Of a stretch of DNA of 64,000 nucleotides, positions 56,904 through 64,000 are shown piece after piece. Each line of letters begins with the position of its first letter. Position 1 is the first letter of the stretch. This DNA is from Pseudomonadales bacterium (GTDB lineage: Bacteria > Pseudomonadota > Gammaproteobacteria > Pseudomonadales > Azotimanducaceae), in assembly GCA_022822135.1 (NCBI GenBank), contig JAJECH010000018.1, positions 62,001-126,000 of the forward strand. The letters run 5' to 3'. Both the position numbers and the translations under genes were made by a program. The notes beneath the pieces were generated by a model. That model was not told the origin of the DNA, made no database searches, and saw only the letters and a list, made by a program, of their open reading frames with translations.

Positions 56904-59705
56904 TTAGGATCCGAACCGGTACCTTAACTTCAACACAATGACGTCTACGATCGGGTCACGTAGTGCTTCTCGAAAGAGACGATCAAACTCCGCATGTCCG
57001 AGACTCGGCAAATTGCTTCCTCGTGTGTAGACCACGAAGAGGTCAGATAAAGGTGCAATTTCCCATCGATAACGGACCTGTGCTGTCAAACGTGAAATCG
57101 TGAAATCTTTCGAGTCAGCGCTCAGTTCATCACGCGTTATTGATACGAGCTTGCCGAGTTCCTCAGGGACTCGCCAAAAGTCTCGTTCCGTAGCGTTGAT
57201 TCCAGTCCACTGTAAAGTGGCTCGGAACTGCTGTCGTGCCGATATGAAGAAATCAAAACCAAATAGATGAGATAACTGTTCACTATAGAAGCGTGTGAAG
57301 TCCCCATCACCCCTATGAAGTAACCAACCTTTACTATCGCGAAATCTCAAGTCGTAATCGAGCCGCAAACGGGAGATGGGACTATACGTAAATCCAATAT
57401 CACCAATATATGCTGGATCACCTAGTTCATCGTCCATAAGGCCCGTTTGAACAGAGTAAGAGAACTTTTTAGCAGTATCGGTACCGTAGGTGATCGTAAT
57501 GAACTTCGTAGGTTCGACCTCGAAACTGCCATTTCCGAAGCTACTTCGATCGTCGACTATTTCCGGTCGATATGACAGTTGTACGTTCAGCGCAGACTGA
57601 TTAGCGAAGTAGAACCCGATCCCAGAGCCAATATAGGATCGAATCAATTCACCGTCCGAATTCGCTTGACTGGACAAGAAAAGTCCGATCGATCGTGACC
57701 GCAGAAATCCAGGCAAGTCACGTGAGGTATTGTGAAATCTTGCGTAACGAAAACCGCGCAAATCGTTCCGTCGTAAAAAACCAAGGTCACGGACATCCAA
57801 GGTGTCGTCGAGAAAATCTAACGAGAGCCTGTGAAAAATCCCTTGCTTAGGCGTGAAACGAATGTCAGCAAACCCGCCGTACCCAGACTCTGAGTCTTTT
57901 TGTGAATTGATCAGCTGGGAATCAATACTCCACTTCCCGCTCTGCGTCAGGAAATGGGAGTCAAGACCATTGACTACCGCACTGTATTCAGGCGTATCTG
58001 CAAGTGTCGTGATGAAACCGTGCGCTTGACGACCAGTCCCTGATTGACGCTCCCACAGTACGCGTGCCACGCCAAAATCGCGACCTGTGGACGATACGAT
58101 GACATCCTCTTCTTTAAGAGTCCCTTCATCATCCGTGTGCTCCACGGTCCCGCGCAACGCAACGTCGTCCTCGACTGCACCCAGAAAGCCAAAACGAAAT
58201 GCGCTGGCTTGCCCAACTACTTTAACGGCGCCTAGGAGATCAGTAGGTTTGCTTAGCTCGGGACCAGGCACGTCTATCACGTCTCTGTCATAATCCAGAT
58301 GCTTCGCGGATCCACCTATACGCCGAGTGTTCAGCAAGGTAGTCGGCTCCATGGTATAGGTAGACGGTGCTACGCGAGCACCCCCGCTTTGTGAACTTCC
58401 ACGAAAAGGTGTGCCGCGCGGTGTCGTCTCGAACACCTCTGATCCTTCAAGGAAAAACAGCCGCTTCTCAGGGAAGAACGTCTCGTAAGCGGTGAGATTG
58501 ACAACGACATCGTCTGACTCCACCGCACCGAAATCAGGATTCGCTGCGCCAGTCACCTGTAGATTTGGCGCGGGTCGCCACGAGAAATTCAAGCCAACCT
58601 TTCGGTCCATTTCGTCGTAGATTCCATCAGCACTCGTCGTTGCGTACGGAAAAAGCTCCCACTGTTGTTTTGGATTCACGTCCTCCATGGCCATAGGTTG
58701 CATCGCTGACATGAAGCGAGCTTGAGTGAACGGTAGCGCTGGCCAACCGTAACGTTCATTGCGAAACGCAACTTGACGATTAACGTAGAAGCTCATGTTG
58801 CGTTCGCCGCCACCAGGTGGCATGGCCAAGATTGACCACGGGATAAAGATCTCCGCAGCCCAGCCACTAGCGGTCACCGCCGTCGCGCCGTGCCACGCAC
58901 CATCCCATTCTCTGCTGAAATTCCGTTCCGGTAATACCTTACCGTCTTCCTTCGAACCGCCAAGGTTGACCGCAAACCAAAACCCGAACATGCCCTTACC
59001 GGAAGTGTCGAGAGTGATCCCGAAGCCATCTCGATTTAGGTCTTGGTCACGAGCGGATAACCGCTGCACCAACGTATCTGCCGGTTGCTCCATATCTGCC
59101 GACACGTAGAGTCCACGCTGGGTATAGAAAATCCGAACGAATGTACGAAACTCGGGCGTAACGAGTGTGTCCGGCGAAACAACAATCATGTTCTCGAAAC
59201 CGTCCACTCGTGTCCATGCATCTTCGTCGAGGTGACCATCAATCACGATGTCTACGCCATTCAGTTCCACCAAGTTCATTTGAGGAGGGATATCAATCAC
59301 ACGCCCCGAACCGGAATACGTCACTTCACCATCGGATCCGGATTCGTTCGTTTGGATGTCTGTGAGCGGGAGACTACGCAAACTAGAAGTCGCATCTACA
59401 TCGTCAGAAGCAGCCGTCGGACGCGAAGAAAGCGTGGCTTCTCGCGTCAAGGTAAATAAACTCGGACCGGATGCGGGACGCACCTCTGCCGCAGATACCA
59501 CTGGCTGAGCAACCGATGGTGGCGAACGCATGTCACGCATCGCCGCACTACGAGCCGCGCGGTCTTTTTGACCAAGCACTAACCCACTAAATGGGTCGTC
59601 GTCAGACGATGTTGGTGTTTCGTTCGCCAGGAGCGTGTGTGCGAAAAATGTAAGTGTCGCGAGTACTGCGAAAGAGAAATATCTGCGTCTGCTACACACG
59701 CTCAA
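56904..59705 (-). CDS. CBM9-like / DUF5916 outer-membrane protein
   Basis: A 933-residue exported protein. Signal peptide, then a low-complexity region (about 30-115), a CBM9-like carbohydrate-binding module (about 145-330; IDGHLDEDAWTRVDGF, YVSADMEQP, GFWFAVNLGG), and a long DUF5916 region rich in alternating aromatic strands, resembling an outer-membrane barrel and ending KLRYRFGS. Likely surface-located; a glycan-related role is suggested by CBM9. Convergent with the PanE-like gene. Confidence 0.88.
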   Translation of the reverse strand: MSVCSRRRYFSFAVLATLTFFAHTLLANETPTSSDDDPFSGLVLGQKDRAARSAAMRDMRSPPSVAQPVVSAAEVRPASGPSLFTLTREATLSSRPTAASDDVDATSSLRSLPLTDIQTNESGSDGEVTYSGSGRVIDIPPQMNLVELNGVDIVIDGHLDEDAWTRVDGFENMIVVSPDTLVTPEFRTFVRIFYTQRGLYVSADMEQPADTLVQRLSARDQDLNRDGFGITLDTSGKGMFGFWFAVNLGGSKEDGKVLPERNFSREWDGAWHGATAVTASGWAAEIFIPWSILAMPPGGGERNMSFYVNRQVAFRNERYGWPALPFTQARFMSAMQPMAMEDVNPKQQWELFPYATTSADGIYDEMDRKVGLNFSWRPAPNLQVTGAANPDFGAVESDDVVVNLTAYETFFPEKRLFFLEGSEVFETTPRGTPFRGSSQSGGARVAPSTYTMEPTTLLNTRRIGGSAKHLDYDRDVIDVPGPELSKPTDLLGAVKVVGQASAFRFGFLGAVEDDVALRGTVEHTDDEGTLKEEDVIVSSTGRDFGVARVLWERQSGTGRQAHGFITTLADTPEYSAVVNGLDSHFLTQSGKWSIDSQLINSQKDSESGYGGFADIRFTPKQGIFHRLSLDFLDDTLDVRDLGFLRRNDLRGFRYARFHNTSRDLPGFLRSRSIGLFLSSQANSDGELIRSYIGSGIGFYFANQSALNVQLSYRPEIVDDRSSFGNGSFEVEPTKFITITYGTDTAKKFSYSVQTGLMDDELGDPAYIGDIGFTYSPISRLRLDYDLRFRDSKGWLLHRGDGDFTRFYSEQLSHLFGFDFFISARQQFRATLQWTGINATERDFWRVPEELGKLVSITRDELSADSKDFTISRLTAQVRYRWEIAPLSDLFVVYTRGSNLPSLGHAEFDRLFREALRDPIVDVIVLKLRYRFGS

Positions 59706-59790
59706 AGGGAATAAAGATAGGCATGGAATTATCCATTACTTCTCAAATTCGAGGGCATAATCCATCGGTTCATTCCTGAGGTTCAATTCG

Positions 59791-60609
59791 GTGGAAGAGA
59801 CAGTCGGAAAGGTCGCATTTGTGACCGGAGGTGCGAACGGAATCGGTTTGGGCATGGCTCAAGCATTCCTGGAAGGTGGGGTAAAGGTCGCGATCGCGGA
59901 TATTCGCGAGGATCGTCTTCGCCGCGTGGAGCCACAGCTAAGGGAAATTAGTGACGATGTACTGGCTATACGATGCGATGTAGTTGATACTGACGCGATC
60001 GCGCGTACGTTGGATCAAATCGAGGCGAAACTAGGTCCCATTCAGATTTGCTGCAACAATGCGGGTATCGGTTTAGGAGGTCCATTTCAGACCTTTGATG
60101 AAGCTACTTGGAAACGCATCCTCGATGTGAACCTGTGGGGTGTCATACGCGGCGGTCGAGAGATTTCAAATCGACTTATCGAGCGCGGACTTGAAGGCCA
60201 TATTGTGAATACAGCGAGCATCATGGGAATGATCACAGGTCGCGGTTCAGCCGCGTACTGCGCCACGAAGCATGCGGTAGTCGCAATATCTGAATGTATG
60301 AGCGAGGACCTAAAGCCACATCGAATCGGCGTATCGGTGCTCTGTCCTTTTATCGTTGACACATCGATTTTCTATCCAGACCTCGATGACGACGATCATG
60401 AAGCCATTGCTGAACGAAAGAAGAAGAACCCTCTTCACAAATTCGCACTCGGACCGAAATACGTCGGCGAGTTAGTTCTGCGAGCCATACACGAGAACGA
60501 ATTGCACATTTTTTGCGACGGCAAGGAAACGCCGGACATGATCAAGAATCGATTCGATCGTGTCACAAGCGCTTTCGCACGACAGTTTCCGGAACCAGCC
60601 GATACGTAG
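59791..60609 (+). CDS. Short-chain dehydrogenase/reductase
   Basis: A classical SDR (272 aa), GTG start. TGGANGIGLGMA binds the cofactor; NNAG, the Ser in NTASIMGM, and YCATK provide the catalytic set. Basic residues after the Gly motif (ADIREDR) leave NAD versus NADP open. Substrate unknown. Confidence 0.92.
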   Translation: MEETVGKVAFVTGGANGIGLGMAQAFLEGGVKVAIADIREDRLRRVEPQLREISDDVLAIRCDVVDTDAIARTLDQIEAKLGPIQICCNNAGIGLGGPFQTFDEATWKRILDVNLWGVIRGGREISNRLIERGLEGHIVNTASIMGMITGRGSAAYCATKHAVVAISECMSEDLKPHRIGVSVLCPFIVDTSIFYPDLDDDDHEAIAERKKKNPLHKFALGPKYVGELVLRAIHENELHIFCDGKETPDMIKNRFDRVTSAFARQFPEPADT

Positions 60610-60652
60610 CTTCTGGTTTAGATTGAGCCATTCGACCATCGATGTCGTGTCC

Positions 60653-61717
60653 GTGAATCGAATTCTTCCATTTCACGCGGTCGGCAAGAACCAACGTCCA
60701 CGGACTCGCCATGGAAGCTGCTCGTTCCCTTGGATCTGGTTATTATTGCTTTTTTTCATCGTTACGAAACCCACGCCCGCACAATCTAATCAACAGGTTC
60801 CTCAACCGGACAGCGAGCCTTTGTCAATCGAGGAGCTTCGATGGTGCAAGAACGAAGTCTTTCGATTGTCAGGAGAAGCAAAAGAAGTCGATCAGAGCGA
60901 ATATTGGGAGATTCATGACTACAACCAAAACGTAACGCGATACCGGAATCTATGTCTAAATCGAACGTCTCTGGCAGACGCTGCTCAACGCATCTCGAAC
61001 GAACTAACACCCACAGCTAAGCAAGGGGTTCGAGACGCCGGGGTTCGTCGCTTCGCATTCAGTCGGCTCAATCGCAACGAGAATCGAATTTACGTCACAT
61101 CTGAGCGCGCGAAGGTATTCCAGTCTAATCGTCCAGACGCACCTCAGGTTGCCGAACTCAGACAGTGGGAAGAGGCGTTTTTGTTGGGCCGAACACAATC
61201 AAACCGAGTTGAAATTGAGTGGTTGATCGGCATACCACAAATCCGAAACACCGGGTGGATCGTCAAATCTGACTATTCTCCAGGAAACGGTAAGCAGGCG
61301 CGGGAGGCGTATTGTCGCGCGAATCAAGGTGCTCCTGTCCAAGCAAATGAATTGGTGCTCGGTAACCTCTCCCGCGACCGATTTATGTTGCTACAGGTTC
61401 ACAATCTAGCGCCTCAAGATGCATATGTGAAGCTCCTTCAGACAGATCGAAACGTGATCGTCTCATTTTTAGTCGCGGCTCATTCAAATCGAACGATCAA
61501 TGGTCTCCCGCAAGGTGAGTATGAGATAGCGTATGCAACTGGGTTCGAATTCAGCCGCGGTTGTGGCTCATTCGTCAAACGAGGATTTACAGGTCGGGTC
61601 TCGCAACCGATTATTTTTGACGATCACAGTTACGAGTGGGCTATTTCAATTAAAACACCGACCGGCGTGACTACAGCCCGCGACACAAGAGCATACTCTG
61701 AATTCGAATCGCTCTAG
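60653..61717 (+). CDS. Secreted/anchored protein of unknown function
   Basis: A 354-residue protein whose likely start is the GTG at 60653 (60647 also possible); the frame upstream overlaps the SDR. An Arg/Lys-rich N-terminus precedes a membrane helix (SFPWIWLLLLFFIV), then a Gln/Pro-rich segment. Residues near 60-135 carry a helical region with Cys (LRWCKNEVFRLSG, YRNLCLNR). The middle resembles an SH3-like domain (VTSERAKVFQSN to TGWIVKSDYSPG), and the C-terminal part is beta-rich. No named family. Confidence 0.65.
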   Translation: MNRILPFHAVGKNQRPRTRHGSCSFPWIWLLLLFFIVTKPTPAQSNQQVPQPDSEPLSIEELRWCKNEVFRLSGEAKEVDQSEYWEIHDYNQNVTRYRNLCLNRTSLADAAQRISNELTPTAKQGVRDAGVRRFAFSRLNRNENRIYVTSERAKVFQSNRPDAPQVAELRQWEEAFLLGRTQSNRVEIEWLIGIPQIRNTGWIVKSDYSPGNGKQAREAYCRANQGAPVQANELVLGNLSRDRFMLLQVHNLAPQDAYVKLLQTDRNVIVSFLVAAHSNRTINGLPQGEYEIAYATGFEFSRGCGSFVKRGFTGRVSQPIIFDDHSYEWAISIKTPTGVTTARDTRAYSEFESL

Positions 61718-61823
61718 CTAGACAGAAGCTCCGAGCATCGTTGTCGCCACTAGAAGCAAATCTTCTGCGTCGTTAAACACTCTTCAGCTACGTCTTAAGT
61801 TGAGGAGGTGCTAACTGCTGAAA

Positions 61824-61899
61824 TGGTGGCCAGGGGCAGAATTGAACTGCCGACACGAGGATTTTCAGTCCACTGCTCTACCGACTGAGCTACCTGGCC
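61824..61899 (-). tRNA. tRNA-Phe (GAA), CCA encoded
   Basis: The minus strand folds as a full cloverleaf: acceptor GGCCAGG/CCTGGCC, D-arm AGCTCAGTCGGTAGAGC, anticodon stem-loop with loop CTGAAAA (anticodon GAA), GTGTC variable loop, and T-arm GCAGTTCAATTCTGC. The 3' CCA is encoded. Its first 10 bases overlap the thpR coding sequence, including the stop codon. Confidence 0.97.
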
Positions 61900-62360
61900 G
61901 CGGATTCCAACTTTTTGTATTGACCTTGCCTAGACTCGATCAGGGACGGTGCCGGGATCGTAATACGCACCATGGTTGACCAATCTGGAATATCGATCGG
62001 CTTGCGACGAGCGTAGCCAAGGGTAATGTGCGGTAGAAATGACCGCTGCTCCGGTCGCAACGCCTCTAGCCGCCCTTCGGTGTCGAGGAATAATACAAAA
62101 ACACGTGCACGATGACGGTTAGGGAATCCGCCATACGAGACTTTCGTACACGTGATGGGAAACGATGATCGCCAAGCTTCTACCGTGCACCAATGTTGCG
62201 CTAGATCTTCGTTCTTGACATCGTCCCCGAGGAACTCAAGCGTTAGGTGGTACTTGCTTGGTTTCACCCACCGTACAAGCTGGTCGTTCAAGTCCGGCTT
62301 TAGTTTTTCGATGGTTCGTTGGTCATCCTCGCTCAGAATCGAACCTATGAAGCACCTCAC
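61890..62360 (-). CDS. thpR: RNA 2',3'-cyclic phosphodiesterase (2'-5' RNA ligase family)
   Basis: A 156-residue 2H phosphoesterase. Both HxT/S motifs are present: YHLTLEFLG and PHITLGYAR. The family is usually 170-190 aa, so this one is short at the C-terminus. The stop TAG is bases 8-10 of the downstream tRNA-Phe, so coding sequence and tRNA overlap by 10 bases. Three bases separate it from aroQ. Confidence 0.9.
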   Translation of the reverse strand: MRCFIGSILSEDDQRTIEKLKPDLNDQLVRWVKPSKYHLTLEFLGDDVKNEDLAQHWCTVEAWRSSFPITCTKVSYGGFPNRHRARVFVLFLDTEGRLEALRPEQRSFLPHITLGYARRKPIDIPDWSTMVRITIPAPSLIESRQGQYKKLESAAR

Positions 62361-62363
62361 AGA

Positions 62364-62804
62364 TCAATCGCCGAGGTGATTTACCGCAGCCCTTAACGCT
62401 AGCTCATATGAGTATGAACCGAAGCCGGCTAACGTGCCAACCGCGATATCAGCTAAGTACGAGTTCTTTCGAAATTCCTCCCGAGCGTGCACGTTCGACA
62501 AGTGGAGTTCAATCATTGGTATATCCACTGCCAAAAACGCGTCACGTAACGCCACGCTTGTATGAGTAAACGCACCTGGATTTATCAGAATGAAAACAAC
62601 ACCTTGGTCTCTCGCTGATTGAATCTTGTCGATCAGCTCACCTTCAATATTCGATTGAAACGTGATAAGTGAAACCGCTAACTCATTGGCAACATTCTCT
62701 AAATGTGCAAGTATGTCCGCCAGCGTTTCCGCTCCATAAATATCAGGCTCCCGTGTACCGAGCAGGTTCAAATTCGGACCGTTGAGCACCAAAATCTTCT
62801 TCAC
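62364..62804 (-). CDS. aroQ: 3-dehydroquinate dehydratase, type II
   Basis: The third step of the shikimate pathway. The 146-residue protein has the type II signature [21 protein letters not shown] (first 20 residues or so), [11 protein letters not shown], and [16 protein letters not shown] with the catalytic His. Overlaps dsbD by 4 bases. Confidence 0.95.
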   Translation of the reverse strand: MKKILVLNGPNLNLLGTREPDIYGAETLADILAHLENVANELAVSLITFQSNIEGELIDKIQSARDQGVVFILINPGAFTHTSVALRDAFLAVDIPMIELHLSNVHAREEFRKNSYLADIAVGTLAGFGSYSYELALRAAVNHLGD

Positions 62805-64000
62805 GTTGACCGCCCTTCGTATGTATCTAAGAAATTTCGTACCAAATCGGGTGTTAACACTTGAGGTAGAACCACCGGTTGACCTATAGAAGGATAGAGA
62901 ACGTACATCGGAACACCATAACGACCAAATTGTTCAAGTAACTTCGTCACCTGTGCGTCTCGGTTCGTCCAATCAACCTTGATGTATGTGACACCGTAAG
63001 CGTCAAATGTTTGATGAACGCCTTCTCGTGCTAGGGTCGTCCTCTCATTTGCGAGGCACGTCAAGCACCAATCCGCCGTCACATTTAAGAAGATTGGTCG
63101 CTGTTCCGCAACCATAACTTGATATCGCTCATACTCGAACGTTTCTGAATCTGCTGTTTGCAGTGTTTCGTCCGGTCGCGAGACTGCATATACAGCGCTC
63201 GCAATGACAACGAGCATGATCGCCCATACTGACGTCAGCCACTTGACTTGCCGTCTACCTACAAGAGCTGCGATTGCCAACAAAATCATCGCAGCGCTAG
63301 ACCACAGAATGCCAATCAAGCCAACCTGACGTGTTAATACCCACACTAACCAAATGACGGTCAAGACCATTGGAATGGACATGACACGCTTGAATGTGAC
63401 CATCCATTGACCAGGACGAGGCAGCCAAGCTGCAATCCGTGGCGTTGCGGTGACAACGATGTAAGGCAGCGCCATACCGACGCCCATCATCGCCATGATT
63501 AGGACGAGATTAATACCACCCTGCGATATCGCATACCCGATCGCCGCTGCCATGAACGGAACAGTGCATGGCGTTGCGACGATCACTACAAGTACCCCTG
63601 TCATGAACGGATTGGGTTGTGTCATCGAAAGTCCAAATCCAGGAATTTCAATCACCCCAAGCAGGTTCATGCTCATGACAAAGAACAACAACGTCATCGC
63701 AACCACAAATCCCGGAGATTGCAGCTGAAATCCCCAACCAATCGCGGCGCCGAACCCTCGTAAAACGAGTAGCAGGATCGCAAGCACTAGAAACGTTACT
63801 ACGACACCACATAGATAACCAAGAGCGTGGCGTAAGTTCTCAGATTGACCTGCACTCTGCACCAACGAGAAGGCTTTTATTGACAGAATTGGAAACACGC
63901 ATGGCATGAGGTTCAGAATCAACCCAGCAAGCAACGCGGAACCAATCGCGACCCAAATGCTGATACCCGCGGATCCTGAGACTGTAAGCTCGGAGGCAAC
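62801..64000 (-). CDS. dsbD: Thiol:disulfide interchange protein DsbD (partial, runs off right edge)
   Basis: DsbD carries electrons from cytosolic thioredoxin to the periplasm. At least 399 codons lie in the window; the frame is still open at 64000, so the N-terminal domain is outside. Seen: membrane domain with [15 protein letters not shown] and [16 protein letters not shown] (the two redox Cys), eight or so helices, and a C-terminal thioredoxin-like domain with [13 protein letters not shown]. The dsbD-aroQ order is typical of gammaproteobacteria. Confidence 0.93.
   Translation of the reverse strand, partial: VASELTVSGSAGISIWVAIGSALLAGLILNLMPCVFPILSIKAFSLVQSAGQSENLRHALGYLCGVVVTFLVLAILLLVLRGFGAAIGWGFQLQSPGFVVAMTLLFFVMSMNLLGVIEIPGFGLSMTQPNPFMTGVLVVIVATPCTVPFMAAAIGYAISQGGINLVLIMAMMGVGMALPYIVVTATPRIAAWLPRPGQWMVTFKRVMSIPMVLTVIWLVWVLTRQVGLIGILWSSAAMILLAIAALVGRRQVKWLTSVWAIMLVVIASAVYAVSRPDETLQTADSETFEYERYQVMVAEQRPIFLNVTADWCLTCLANERTTLAREGVHQTFDAYGVTYIKVDWTNRDAQVTKLLEQFGRYGVPMYVLYPSIGQPVVLPQVLTPDLVRNFLDTYEGRST

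Noticed and set aside
1-64000. CRISPR array, prophage or secondary-metabolite cluster
   Set aside because: No regularly spaced repeats, phage structural genes, or polyketide/peptide synthase motifs were seen on either strand.

Overview
The window looks like a chromosomal segment of a gammaproteobacterium, probably marine or environmental. Several neighbourhoods are typical of that class: tatABC, ntrB-ntrC, secB next to a YibN-like rhodanese and divergent from gpmI-envC, mutY-yggX, nudE-cysQ, gshA, and aroQ-dsbD beside a tRNA-Phe gene. Genes are densely packed, often with 4-base ATGA/GTGA overlaps. I could not place the genus. Families such as DUF1592/DUF1552, amidohydrolase-2, DUF35-thiolase, PhyH, GH4 and DUF5916 suggest a versatile heterotroph.

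Layout. 0-4.5 kb: Tat translocase preceded by an untracked 31-residue TatA-like microprotein, then dtd, a PP-loop ATPase paired with TusA, and an SDR. 4.5-7.7 kb: ntrB-ntrC-trmL behind a textbook sigma54 promoter and an NtrC box. 7.6-11.4 kb: secB and rhodanese, divergent from gpmI-envC. 11.4-15.9 kb: a TonB-dependent receptor and a surface lipoprotein behind a four-unit Pho-box array, which I infer to be a phosphate-starvation uptake system. 15.9-21.4 kb: hisBA without hisH/hisF, mutY, yggX and small housekeeping or redox genes. 21.4-29.1 kb: amidohydrolase, DUF1080, the DUF1587/1592/1588/1585 cytochrome plus Tat-dependent DUF1552 pair, and an aldehyde dehydrogenase. 29.2-36.3 kb: a membrane sensor PP2C phosphatase fused to STAS, and a two-gene ABC exporter.

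36.3-40.2 kb is an accessory patch. It holds a decayed IS1595-type transposase, a His/Cys-rich secreted protein with a small membrane partner, and a serine recombinase, with long non-coding gaps. 40.3-50.9 kb: LLM flavin monooxygenase, tandem-PDZ protein, ABC-F ATPase, gshA-acpH-dsbB, pckA, an Hsp15-like protein and nudE-cysQ. 51-60.7 kb: a same-strand catabolic run (DUF35, thiolase, esterase, PhyH, GH4, PanE-like), then a convergent CBM9/DUF5916 outer-membrane protein and an SDR. 60.6-64 kb: an SH3-like secreted protein, tRNA-Phe whose 5' end overlaps the thpR stop codon, aroQ, and dsbD running off the right edge.

The most distinctive signals are regulatory: the Pho-box array at 15814-15853 and the NtrC box plus sigma54 promoter at 4590-4660. 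Others are the TatA-like microprotein, the pckA reading frame that extends upstream without a normal start codon, and the thpR/tRNA overlap.
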